DNA from: Burkholderiaceae bacterium | Lineage (GTDB): Bacteria > Pseudomonadota > Gammaproteobacteria > Burkholderiales > Burkholderiaceae_C | Length of the DNA: 43,462 nt | Direction: 5' to 3' | Assembly (NCBI GenBank): GCA_017848435.1 | Contig: JAFEHU010000058.1 | Coordinates: 1-43,462, forward strand | In this document: piece by piece, positions 34,472 to 42,924 of the stretch | Layout of the letters: every line of letters begins with the position of its first letter | How positions within the stretch are numbered: position 1 is the stretch's first letter | Program-made: the position numbers and the translations under genes | The notes under the pieces: generated by a model | Seen by the model: the letters and a program-made list of their open reading frames with translations, nothing else | What the model was told of the DNA's origin: nothing | Database searches by the model: none

Positions 34472-36841
34472 ATGCCGATGATGGACCGAATTGCCGCACA
34501 GATTGCGCAGGAGCTGCGCATTGCGGTGCAGCAGGTGAACGCCACCGTGGCCTTGCTCGACGGTGGCGCCACCGTGCCCTTTGTGGCCCGCTACCGCAAG
34601 GAAGCCACCGGCGGGCTGGACGACATCCAGCTGCGCGAACTCGACTACCGCCTGCACTACCTGCGTGAGCTGGAAGACCGCCGCGCCACGGTGCTGAAAA
34701 GCATCGAAGAGCAGGGCAAGCTCACCCCCGAATTGCGCGCCGCCATTGAGGCCGTGCCGACCAAGCAGGAACTCGAAGACCTCTACCTGCCCTACAAACC
34801 CAAGCGCCGCACCAAGGGCATGATCGCGCGCGAGGCTGGCATAGAACCCCTGGCCGACAAGCTGTTTGCCGACCCCAGCCTGAACCCCCTGGCCGAGGCC
34901 GAGGCCTTCACCACCCCCGCCGGCACGGTGGAAGGGGCCGACTTCAGCACCGCCGCCGCCGTGCTGGACGGTGTGCGCGACATCCTCAGCGAACGCTGGG
35001 CCGAAGACGCGGCGCTGGTGCAGGCGCTGCGCGAATGGCTGTGGGCCGAAGGCCTGTTCAAAAGCACGCTCGCCAGCGGCAAAGACGAAAACCAGCCCGA
35101 GGTGGCCAAGTTCCGCGACTACTTCGACTACGACGAGCCGATTGGCCGCGTGCCCTCGCACCGCGCGCTGGCGGTGTTCCGTGGCCGCACGCTGGAGATT
35201 CTGGAGGCCAAGCTGGTGCTGCCCGAGCCAGAGGCACCGCCCGTGGCCGCCGGCACCCGCGCCGCGCCGGTGGTGAGCCTGGCCGAAGCCCGCATCGGCC
35301 AGCACCTCGGCTGGCGCCACCAGGCCCGCCCGTCGGATGATTTGCTGCGCAAGTGCGTGGCCTGGACCTGGCGCGTGAAGCTCAGCCTCTCCACCGAGCG
35401 CGATTTGTTCACCCGCCTGCGCGAAGACGCGGAGAAGGTGGCCATCAAGGTCTTTGCCGACAACCTGCGCGATTTGCTGCTGGCCGCGCCCGCCGGCCCC
35501 AAGGTGGTGATGGGGCTGGACCCCGGCATCCGCACCGGCGTGAAAGTAGCCGTGGTGGACGCCACCGGCAAACTGGTGGAAACCGCCACCGTATTCCCGC
35601 ACGAGCCTCGCCGCGACTGGGACGGCGCGCTGCACACGCTGGGCAAGCTCTGCGAGAAACACGGCGTGAACCTGATCGCGATTGGCAACGGCACCGCCAG
35701 CCGCGAGACCGACAAACTGGCGGCCGACCTGATGAAACGCATTGAGAACATGCAGCGCGTGGTGGTCAGCGAAGCCGGTGCCTCGGTCTACTCCGCCAGC
35801 GAATTCGCGTCGCAAGAGATGCCCGATGTGGACGTCAGCCTGCGCGGCGCCGCCAGCATTGCCCGGCGCCTGCAGGACCCGTTGGCCGAGCTGGTGAAGA
35901 TCGACCCCAAAAGCATTGGCGTGGGGCAGTACCAGCACGACGTGAACCAGAGCGAACTCGCCCGCACACTGGAAGCGGTGGTGGAAGACTGCGTGAACGC
36001 GGTGGGCGTGGACCTGAACACCGCCAGCGTGCCACTGCTCAGCCGCGTCTCGGGCCTCTCTGGCAGCGTCGCCAAGGCGGTGGTGCGCTGGCGCGAGGCC
36101 AACGGCGCGTTCCGCACCCGCAAACAGCTGATGGACGTCAGCGGCCTGGGTGCCAAGACTTTTGAGCTGAGCGCCGGTTTTCTGCGTATCCGCGGCGGCG
36201 ACAACCCGCTCGACATGACCGGCGTGCACCCCGAAACCTACCCGGTGGTGGAGCAGATCATCGCCAAAACCGGCACGCCGGTGGCCGAGCTGATGGGCCG
36301 CGCCGAGATGCTGAAAACGCTGCGCCCCGAGCTGTTTGCCAATGAAAAATTTGGCGTCATCACGGTCAAAGACATCCTCGGCGAGCTGGAAAAACCCGGC
36401 CGCGACCCGCGTCCCGACTTCAAGGTCGCCCGTTTCAACGACGGTGTGGAAGACATCACCGACCTGAAGGAAGGCATGGTGCTCGAAGGCACGGTGAGCA
36501 ACGTGGCGGCCTTTGGTGCCTTCATTGACCTGGGCGTGCACCAGGACGGCCTAGTGCACGTGAGCCAGCTCAGCCACAAGTTCGTCACCGACGCGCGCGA
36601 GGTGGTGAAGACCGGCGACATCGTCAAGGTGCGCGTGACCGAGGTGGACGTGGCGCGCAAACGCATCGGCCTGACGATGAAACTCGGCGACGCGCCGGCG
36701 CGCCGCGACGGCCCCCGCGACAACCGCTTTGAGGGCGCCAACCGCCAGCAGCAAGCGCCGCGCCGCCATGCGCCTGCGGCGCCGGAATCGAGTGCGATGG
36801 CGTCGGCCTTTGCCAAGCTGCAGGGCTTGCGCAAGCCGTGA
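34472..36841 (+). CDS. tex: Tex family RNA-binding transcription accessory protein
   Basis: The 789-residue protein has the Tex order: N-terminal helical region with FVARYRKEATGGLDD, a YqgF/RNase H-like domain (GLDPGIRTGVKVAVVDATG), helix-hairpin-helix segments (LNTASVPLLSRVSGL and FRTRKQLMDVSGLGAKTFE) and a C-terminal S1 domain (MVLEGTVSNVAAFGAFIDLG). Tex binds RNA and supports transcription and stress tolerance. Three close ATGs (34472, 34478, 34481) are possible starts with no clear ribosome site. The tail after S1 is basic and low in complexity. Confidence 0.95.
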   Translation: MPMMDRIAAQIAQELRIAVQQVNATVALLDGGATVPFVARYRKEATGGLDDIQLRELDYRLHYLRELEDRRATVLKSIEEQGKLTPELRAAIEAVPTKQELEDLYLPYKPKRRTKGMIAREAGIEPLADKLFADPSLNPLAEAEAFTTPAGTVEGADFSTAAAVLDGVRDILSERWAEDAALVQALREWLWAEGLFKSTLASGKDENQPEVAKFRDYFDYDEPIGRVPSHRALAVFRGRTLEILEAKLVLPEPEAPPVAAGTRAAPVVSLAEARIGQHLGWRHQARPSDDLLRKCVAWTWRVKLSLSTERDLFTRLREDAEKVAIKVFADNLRDLLLAAPAGPKVVMGLDPGIRTGVKVAVVDATGKLVETATVFPHEPRRDWDGALHTLGKLCEKHGVNLIAIGNGTASRETDKLAADLMKRIENMQRVVVSEAGASVYSASEFASQEMPDVDVSLRGAASIARRLQDPLAELVKIDPKSIGVGQYQHDVNQSELARTLEAVVEDCVNAVGVDLNTASVPLLSRVSGLSGSVAKAVVRWREANGAFRTRKQLMDVSGLGAKTFELSAGFLRIRGGDNPLDMTGVHPETYPVVEQIIAKTGTPVAELMGRAEMLKTLRPELFANEKFGVITVKDILGELEKPGRDPRPDFKVARFNDGVEDITDLKEGMVLEGTVSNVAAFGAFIDLGVHQDGLVHVSQLSHKFVTDAREVVKTGDIVKVRVTEVDVARKRIGLTMKLGDAPARRDGPRDNRFEGANRQQQAPRRHAPAAPESSAMASAFAKLQGLRKP

Positions 36842-36909
36842 TTTGCTATTGAATCAGTAGCGCGACTGCATGTTTTCACTAGGGCTTGAGGTCGACTTTG
36901 TTTGAAAAA
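36842..36909 (-). repeat. Dispersed repeat copy, intergenic, inverted
   Basis: Read on the minus strand it starts TTTTTCAAACAAAGTCGACC, continues TCAAGCCCTAGTGAAAAC and ends GCTACTGATTCAATAGC, the block order of the 28503-28569 copy. It fills the whole gap between tex and the patatin-like gene and reaches 3 nt from that gene's ATG. Confidence 0.55.
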
Positions 36910-36912
36910 GGC

Positions 36913-37989
36913 ATGAAAGCACTGCGCATTTACGCTGGACAGGCCGCCAGGGCCCACATCGCCCAGCACGGCCTGCGCCCGCACGACGTGCGGGTGGTGC
37001 CCGGCGCCGCCGGCGGCCCCAAGGGCTTGGTGCTTGGCCCGCTGGACCGCTTCATTTTTGGCGACTGGCTGAGCCAGGCCACGCACGAGGTGCACCTGGT
37101 GGGGGCGTCCATCGGTGCCTGGCGCATGGCCACCGCCTGCCTCAACGACCCGGTGCAGGCACTGCAACGGCTGGAAAACGACTACATCCGCCAGCACTAC
37201 GACCTGCCGCCCGGCCAGAAACGGCCCAGTGCCGCCCACGTCAGCGAACGCTTTGGCCAGAGCCTGCTGGATTTTTACGGCGGCCGCATCGACCAGGTGC
37301 TGAACCACCCACGCTACCGGCTGCACATCGTCACCGCCCGTGGCCGCCACCTGCTGGGCCGTGAGCATGGGCTGCGCACGCCACTGGGTTACCTCGGCGC
37401 CTTCCTCACCAACAGCCTGCACCGCAAGGCCATGGGCGCCTGGCTGGAGCGGGTGGTGTTTTCATCGCACGGCGCGGCCCTGCCGTTTGCCACGGCCGAT
37501 TACCGCACCCGCCAGGTGCCGCTGACCGACGCCAACTTCAACCCGGCGCTGCAGGCCAGCTGTTCCATCCCCTTCGTGCTGCAGGCGGTGCACCACATCC
37601 CCGGTGCCCCGCCCGGCGCGTACTGGGACGGCGGCATCACCGACTACCACCTGCACCTGAACTACCCCGCCCACACCGCCGGTGGCATCGTGCTGTACCC
37701 GCACTTCCAGAAAGCCGTGGTGCCCGGCTGGCTCGACAAAGGCCTGAAGTGGCGCCACCGCGCCACCCCGTTCTTGGACAACATGGTGGTGCTCGCGCCC
37801 GACCCGGACTGGGTCAAAACCCTGCCCCACGCCAAACTGCCCGACCGCACCGACTTCACCCGCTACGGGCCGGACCTGCAGGGCAGGGTGCAGGCATGGG
37901 GCACGGCGGTGGCGGCAAGCCGGCAGCTGGCCGACGAGTTTTCAGCGTGGCTGGACAAGCCGGACATGGGGCGGGTGGGCGCGCTGTGA
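36913..37989 (+). CDS. Patatin-like phospholipase family protein
   Basis: The 358-residue serine hydrolase has the oxyanion region GAAGGPKGLVLGPL (31-44), nucleophile Ser66 in GASIG (64-68) and the dyad Asp239 in YWDGGITDY. These are the patatin Ser-Asp elements, so acyl-ester hydrolysis of lipids is likely. No signal peptide is seen, so it should be cytoplasmic. The ATG at 36913 is where relatives start. An in-frame TTG at 36898, with GAGG 6 nt before it, is an alternative that would place part of the dispersed repeat in the coding region. Confidence 0.87.
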   Translation: MKALRIYAGQAARAHIAQHGLRPHDVRVVPGAAGGPKGLVLGPLDRFIFGDWLSQATHEVHLVGASIGAWRMATACLNDPVQALQRLENDYIRQHYDLPPGQKRPSAAHVSERFGQSLLDFYGGRIDQVLNHPRYRLHIVTARGRHLLGREHGLRTPLGYLGAFLTNSLHRKAMGAWLERVVFSSHGAALPFATADYRTRQVPLTDANFNPALQASCSIPFVLQAVHHIPGAPPGAYWDGGITDYHLHLNYPAHTAGGIVLYPHFQKAVVPGWLDKGLKWRHRATPFLDNMVVLAPDPDWVKTLPHAKLPDRTDFTRYGPDLQGRVQAWGTAVAASRQLADEFSAWLDKPDMGRVGAL

Positions 37990-38008
37990 CGCCGATTTGA
38001 ACGAACGG

Positions 38009-38368
38009 TCAGGCATTCGGTTCGGCCCACACCGCAAACTCGTTGCCACTTGGCTCTGTGAAGTGGAATCGGCGGCCACCCGGGAACGGGAATATGGGCT
38101 TCACCACCGTGCCGCCAGCGGCCACGACCTTGGCCAGGGTGTCTTCCAGGCGTTCGCTGAAGAAAACAACGAGCGCACTGCCATGGCGGGTGTTCGCGGC
38201 CAGCTCGGACCTGAAAAAACCACCGTCAAGGCCCTGGCCTGAAAAAGCGACATAGTCCGGGCCGTAGTCTGCAAACGACCAGCCAAACGCGGCCTGAAAA
38301 AACGCCTTGGTGGCCACCAGGTTCTTGGCCGGGTACTCGACGTAGTTGATTTTTTCGTGGGCTGGCAT
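38009..38368 (-). CDS. VOC family protein (glyoxalase/bleomycin-resistance fold)
   Basis: The 119-residue single-module VOC protein opens with INYVEYPAKNLVATKAFFQAAFGW, contains DYVAFSGQGLDGGFF and closes with RRFHFTEPSGNEFAVW, the usual beta-alpha-beta-beta-beta elements. Potential metal ligands lie in the Glu of VEYP and the Glu near the C-terminus. These proteins include lyases, isomerases and binding proteins, so the reaction cannot be given. It is convergent with the patatin-like gene (19-nt gap). Confidence 0.85.
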   Translation of the reverse strand: MPAHEKINYVEYPAKNLVATKAFFQAAFGWSFADYGPDYVAFSGQGLDGGFFRSELAANTRHGSALVVFFSERLEDTLAKVVAAGGTVVKPIFPFPGGRRFHFTEPSGNEFAVWAEPNA

Positions 38369-38408
38369 AACGGTGGCCTGTGTCGGGTGTTGGTTCGCGT
38401 TTCAAACT

Positions 38409-38966
38409 CTACCGGATCGCGGCATTGAACGGCACGGTGTTGGCCAGACTGGCACGCGTTTTCACCATCAGCATCGCCAGCCCGTCCGGCGTGGTCACTT
38501 CACCCACGGGCTGAAACCCGGCCCGCTGGTAGCAGCGTACCGCGCGCAGATTCCCAGGTGACGGGTCGGCCTGAACCTGGGTGACCGCCGGGTCGGCCAG
38601 CAGCGTGTTGCAGAAACAGGCCACCATGGCCGTGCCCAGCCCTTGGTTGAGCTGGTTGGCGTTGCACAGGAACTGGTCAATCCCTCGGGCACCGGGGTCG
38701 GTTTCCTGTTCCCACCAGCCATCGCCAGAACCCAGCACGACGTACGACTGGATGAAGCCGACCGCCTGCCCATTGAGCCATGCGGTGTACGCGCGGGTGG
38801 TGGACTGGCCGCGCACCACCGGCAGGTACTCGGCCTCTACCGCTTGCAGCGTGTGCGGATGGCCCCACCATTCGGCCACATGCGGCCGCTGCAGCCAGGC
38901 GTGGAGAACGGGCAGGTCGGATGCCGTGAGCGGCTGGAATGTGACGTGTTTTGCAATGGCGGTCAT
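38409..38966 (-). CDS. AAC(6')-Ib-like aminoglycoside/GNAT N-acetyltransferase
   Basis: This 185-residue GNAT protein strongly recalls aminoglycoside 6'-N-acetyltransferase Ib: PHVAEWWG, QSYVVLGSGDGWWE, ETDPGARGIDQFL, QLNQGLGTAMV (acetyl-CoA loop) and ADPSPGNLRAVRCYQRAGF. TTPDGLAM follows near the C-terminus. The similarity is judged from memory of the Ib sequence, not by a search. It would use acetyl-CoA to acetylate an amine; whether aminoglycosides are the natural substrate is open. The start overlaps the oxidoreductase/SelD stop (ATGA), so it is a coupled chromosomal gene. I see no integron attC site or integrase beside it. Confidence 0.82.
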   Translation of the reverse strand: MTAIAKHVTFQPLTASDLPVLHAWLQRPHVAEWWGHPHTLQAVEAEYLPVVRGQSTTRAYTAWLNGQAVGFIQSYVVLGSGDGWWEQETDPGARGIDQFLCNANQLNQGLGTAMVACFCNTLLADPAVTQVQADPSPGNLRAVRCYQRAGFQPVGEVTTPDGLAMLMVKTRASLANTVPFNAAIR

Positions 38967-41248
38967 ACCGATGCCCGCAATCGCACCGGTGCCTCCGCGC
39001 TGCCCAACGGCAAAACCCGCCCGATCACCGCCGCCGTGGTGTAACCGGCCGCGTGCAGTTGCTGCAGGCACGCGGCCACCTGGGTTGCGGGCACACTGGC
39101 GAGCAGGCCGCCGGCGGTTTGCGGGTCAAATAAGAGCGGCGTGCGCGGGTGGTGGGCAAAGTCGTTCAGGTTCTGCAGCGCGCCGCGCAGCCGCTGGTTG
39201 GCGGGGGCCAGGGAACTGGCAATGCCGGCGGCGGCGCAGGCTTCGGCGCCGGCGAGCACCGGCAGTTCAGACAGGTCCAGCTCGGCGTCCACCTTGGACG
39301 GGCGGGTCATTTCCAGCAGATGGCCCAGCAGGCCAAAACCGGTGACGTCGGTGCAGGCGGTGGCGCCATGGGCCTGCAGCACCTGCGCCCCGGCCTGGTT
39401 GGAGGTGTCCATGCTGCGCAGCGCGTCCTGCACCCAGCGGCCCCGGAAGCCGGGCACGCGGGCGGGCTGGTGCAGGGCCGCCAGCACAATGCCAGTGCCC
39501 ATCGGTTTGGTCAGCACCAGTGCGTCGCCGGGCTGCATGCCGCCTTTGCGCAGCAGCCCGCCCAGGCGATCGTCGGTCAGCCCGTTGATGGCAAAACCCA
39601 GCGCCAGTTCCTGGCCTTCGCCGGTGTGGCCTCCCACCAGCGCGCAGCCGGCGGCGTTGAGCACCTCCACCGCGCCACCCATCATCTGGGCCAGCAGGGC
39701 CTCGACCTGGCGGTCCAGCCCCGGCGGCACGGTGACGATGGCCGTGGCCGTGTGGGGCTCGGCGCCCATGGCAAAAATGTCGCCCAGCGCGTGGTGGGCG
39801 GCGATGCGGCCAAACCGGTAGGGGTCGTCGGTGAAGGCACGGAAAAAATCCACCGTCTGCACCACCGCCTTGCCGGGGGGGATGCGCACCACGGCCGCGT
39901 CGTCGGGCGCGTGCAGGCCCAGCAATACGTCGCGGTGCGCCAACGGTTGCAGGCCACCCAGCGCGCGGGCCAGCACCGTGGGGCCGACCTTGGCGCCGCA
40001 GCCGCCGCAGCGCATTGCCAGGGCCGAGAGGGCCTGTGCGGACTCGTCGGGCGCCAGCGCGAGGCGTGGGGCACTGGCCGGGCCTGTGGCAGGCATCGTC
40101 GGCAGTGCGTTGAATCGGCGCATGAACTGCCGGTCGATGTGGTCTTTCCAGCGCCACAGCCAGCGCCCGGCCGCCGACAGCGGCCCGCGGGAGGCCACCG
40201 CGTACCGGTCGCCGGTGCTGATGAGCGCCAGCCAGTGGCGTTGGGGCCGGTAGGCCAACAGCGGTTCGCCGCGCGCCGCGCGGCGCAGGTTGTCGGCCAG
40301 TGGCGGGCCCATGCGCACCGCGAACACACCGGCTTTTTCCAGCGGCCGGGCGGTGAACGCGGCCACGTCACCGGCGGCAAACACGCGCGGGTCGCTGCTC
40401 TGCAGGTGCGGGTTGGTCTGGATGAACCCCTCGGCATCCAGCGCCAGCCCGGTCTGCGCGAGCCAGGCCGGGCCACCCGCCTGCGTGACCCAGACGATGT
40501 GGTCTGCCGCCAGCGTGTGGCCTGCCGACGTGGCCAGCTGGCCCTCGGTGACCTGCCGGACTTCGGCGCGGGTGTGCAGGTGGATGCCACGCTGCGCCAG
40601 CACCCGGGTGAAGCGCTGGCGCACGCGGGCGTTGTGGGTGGGCATGACCTCGGCGTCACGGGTCAACAGGTGCATCACGAGGCCATTGGGGTCGCGGCCC
40701 AGGGCCTGCAGTTCGTTTCGCAGCCGGAACTGCATGGCCAGCGCCAGCTCCACACCGCCGGCGCCGCCCCCCACCACCGCCACCGTGTGGCGGCCTGGCC
40801 GCTGCCGCACCTGCGCCAGCAGGGCCAGCCAGCGCGCGTTGAACTGCTGGATCGGTTTCACTGGTAGGGCATGTTCACAGGCCCCTGGCACCTTGGCCAC
40901 CTGCGGCGTGGCGCCGGTGTTGATGGCGCACAGGTCGTAGGGCACCGGCGGGCGGTGCCGGCACAGCACATGGCCGGTGGCGCGGTCGAGGCCAACCACG
41001 TCGTCGTGGAAGAAGCGGGCGCCAGCCCATGCCGCCAGCCGGGGCAGGTCGATGTGCACCTCGTCAAAGCTGTAGTGGCCTGCGATGTAGCCTGGCAGCA
41101 TGCCGGAGTAGGGCGTGTCCACCGTGTTGCAGATGAGCGTGAGGCGCAGCCCTGGCTCGGGCCGCATCGCAAACCGGCGCAGCACCACCACATGGCTGTG
41201 CCCGCCACCGACCAGCACCACGTCCCGCAACACCTGACTTGAATCCAT
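38963..41248 (-). CDS. selD: Fusion of FAD/NAD(P) oxidoreductase and selenide, water dikinase (SelD)
   Basis: The 761 residues join two enzymes. Residues 1-~385 are an NDH-2/pyridine nucleotide-disulfide-type flavoprotein: VLVGGGHSHVVVL near 12, a second Rossmann motif VAVVGGGAGGVEL near 157 and a C-terminal FAD segment VFAAGDVAAF near 290. Residues ~395-761 are SelD, which makes selenophosphate from selenide and ATP. The catalytic Cys and Lys lie in CGGCGAK near 412-418, and DFFRAFTDDPYRFGRIAAHHALGDI follows in two halves around AFT/DDP. Cys, not Sec, is used. Such fusions are known in several bacteria; the flavoprotein may supply reduced selenium. No selA, selB, selC or ybbB is in the window. 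Confidence 0.9.
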   Translation of the reverse strand: MDSSQVLRDVVLVGGGHSHVVVLRRFAMRPEPGLRLTLICNTVDTPYSGMLPGYIAGHYSFDEVHIDLPRLAAWAGARFFHDDVVGLDRATGHVLCRHRPPVPYDLCAINTGATPQVAKVPGACEHALPVKPIQQFNARWLALLAQVRQRPGRHTVAVVGGGAGGVELALAMQFRLRNELQALGRDPNGLVMHLLTRDAEVMPTHNARVRQRFTRVLAQRGIHLHTRAEVRQVTEGQLATSAGHTLAADHIVWVTQAGGPAWLAQTGLALDAEGFIQTNPHLQSSDPRVFAAGDVAAFTARPLEKAGVFAVRMGPPLADNLRRAARGEPLLAYRPQRHWLALISTGDRYAVASRGPLSAAGRWLWRWKDHIDRQFMRRFNALPTMPATGPASAPRLALAPDESAQALSALAMRCGGCGAKVGPTVLARALGGLQPLAHRDVLLGLHAPDDAAVVRIPPGKAVVQTVDFFRAFTDDPYRFGRIAAHHALGDIFAMGAEPHTATAIVTVPPGLDRQVEALLAQMMGGAVEVLNAAGCALVGGHTGEGQELALGFAINGLTDDRLGGLLRKGGMQPGDALVLTKPMGTGIVLAALHQPARVPGFRGRWVQDALRSMDTSNQAGAQVLQAHGATACTDVTGFGLLGHLLEMTRPSKVDAELDLSELPVLAGAEACAAAGIASSLAPANQRLRGALQNLNDFAHHPRTPLLFDPQTAGGLLASVPATQVAACLQQLHAAGYTTAAVIGRVLPLGSAEAPVRLRASV

Positions 41249-41328
41249 CGTTTGTTTATAACGTGAATCTGCGGGCGGACACCTGGGGGTACAGCACGGC
41301 GGCTGGCTGCCGATATCCCTGTCACACC

Positions 41329-42654
41329 ATGCACACCGAAACCGCCGATAACGTCAATCCCCATTACCTCAGCCACCTGCTGGCTGTGGCCCATGCGCAC
41401 GAGGTGGTGGTGACCGAAGACATCGTCGCGGCGAACGGCATTCCGCTGCTGATCAAGGGCACCCGCATCGACGGCGCCGCGCTCGACCGGCTGCTGCTGC
41501 ACCAGCTCCGCAAACCGCTGGAAGACTGCGTCCAGGTGCTGGGCGGCCTGCAGGCCAGCGCCTTGGCGCCGATGGGCCGCGCCTTGCTGGAAGACCACCC
41601 CTTGCTGCGCGCCCTGTGCACGCCCGGTGCAGCCAGGCCCGCGCCCGAGTCGCTGGCCACGCTGACGCTGACCCTACCGATGCAGTCGATGCTGACGGTC
41701 TACACCCAGGGCCGGCACGACCGGCTGGCCCACGTGGTGGGCGTGGCCATGCTGGCGCTGTCGCTGGCGCGCCGCCTGTTGCCGGGCGAGGTGGACCGGC
41801 ACCGTGTGCTGGCGATTGCTGGCTTGTTTCACGATGTGGGCGAGCTCTACATCGACCCGGCCTACCTGCAACGTGGCACCCCGCTGGACGACACGCAGTG
41901 GCAGCAGTTTCTGCAGCACCCGCTGGTCGGCTACCGCATGTTGCGCAACATGCCAGGCGCGGGCCTGGCGGTGGCCAATGTGGTGCTGCTGCACCACGAG
42001 CGGCTGGACGGCTTTGGCTACCCGCGCAGCGTCAGCGGTAGTGCCTTCAAGCTCGACGGTCAGATCCTCGCCGCCGCCGAGTGGCTGATGGCCATTGTCG
42101 AGTCCGACCCGGCACCGCTGACCCGTGCGCGCATGGCCGACCGGCTGGTGCCAGGCGAGTTCAGTCCACCGGTGCTGGCGGCCATTGCCACGCTGGCCCG
42201 GGCCGCGCCCGACACATTGGTGGAACTGGCCTCGGCCGCGCCACTGCAGGAAGCGGCACCGCGCATCGTGCGGCTGGCCGAGAAGATGCGGCATTTCCGC
42301 GAGGCGCGTGACTGGATTGACGCGCGGCTGAACGAGGCCACACCGCCCATGCGCCAGATGCTGGAGGCCGGGCTGCAGCGCATGCTGCGCATCCAGTCGT
42401 CGTTCTCCAGCATCGGGCTGGACGCCTTCAACCCAGAGCAGCTGCTGGCCGACCTGGCCACGCTGCACGACGCAGGCGTCTACATGGAGGTCATGTCCAT
42501 GGTCGGCGAACTGGAATGGCGGCTGCGCGAGCTGGCGCGCAAGCAGAAGGCCTACGCCTACCTGTTGCCGCCGCAGGAGCGTGCGCTGGTGAACGACCTG
42601 GCGGCACGGCTGCGCTGGTCGCCCCAGGCGGAGGAGGCGGCTGTGACGGCCTAG
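41329..42654 (+). CDS. HD-GYP-like domain protein, possibly degenerate
   Basis: This 441-residue protein has an N-terminal domain of unknown type and an HD domain: HDVGELYID near 168 and HHERLDGFGYP near 222-232. The HD-GYP family hydrolyses cyclic di-GMP. Here the usual HDIGK lysine is Glu, and the late metal-site Asp of ADxxDAL appears replaced (LAAAEWLMAI), so activity is doubtful and a binding or signalling role is possible. Two helical regions rich in Leu and Arg follow. The ATG at 41329 is preferred to an ORF extension to 41239 that overlaps the divergent SelD promoter region. Confidence 0.8.
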   Translation: MHTETADNVNPHYLSHLLAVAHAHEVVVTEDIVAANGIPLLIKGTRIDGAALDRLLLHQLRKPLEDCVQVLGGLQASALAPMGRALLEDHPLLRALCTPGAARPAPESLATLTLTLPMQSMLTVYTQGRHDRLAHVVGVAMLALSLARRLLPGEVDRHRVLAIAGLFHDVGELYIDPAYLQRGTPLDDTQWQQFLQHPLVGYRMLRNMPGAGLAVANVVLLHHERLDGFGYPRSVSGSAFKLDGQILAAAEWLMAIVESDPAPLTRARMADRLVPGEFSPPVLAAIATLARAAPDTLVELASAAPLQEAAPRIVRLAEKMRHFREARDWIDARLNEATPPMRQMLEAGLQRMLRIQSSFSSIGLDAFNPEQLLADLATLHDAGVYMEVMSMVGELEWRLRELARKQKAYAYLLPPQERALVNDLAARLRWSPQAEEAAVTA

Positions 42655-42668
42655 GGTCTAATCCGGGC

Positions 42669-42887
42669 ATGGACACCACCGACCGCACTGACCAGCGCCT
42701 GACCGAGCTGGAAATCAAGGCCAGCTTCACCGAAGACCTGGTCGAGCAGCTGAACCAGATCATCATCCGCCAGCAAAACCAGATCGACGCGCTGGTGTTT
42801 GAGGTCCAGCGTCTGCGGCAGCAACTGCCCGACGCCAGCACCCGCATGGCCAGCAACCCGCGCGACGAATTGCCGCCGCACTATTGA
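42669..42887 (+). CDS. slyX: SlyX family protein
   Basis: The 72-residue protein is a SlyX-type coiled coil: RLTELEIKASFTEDLVEQLN followed by IIIRQQNQIDALVFEVQRL, with a short tail ending in LPPHY as in many SlyX proteins. The function of SlyX is not established. It lies 14 nt after the HD-GYP-like gene. TCTAAT (42657-42662) sits 6 nt before the ATG and there is no ribosome site, so a separate leaderless transcript is possible. Confidence 0.9.
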   Translation: MDTTDRTDQRLTELEIKASFTEDLVEQLNQIIIRQQNQIDALVFEVQRLRQQLPDASTRMASNPRDELPPHY

Positions 42888-42924
42888 GCGGGCTCAACCC
42901 CCTTGTCCCCCGCGCGCACCCGTT

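Noticed and set aside
38409-38966. Integron cassette carrying the AAC(6')-like gene
   Set aside because: The gene overlaps selD in frame-coupled fashion and no attC-like or integrase sequence is seen.
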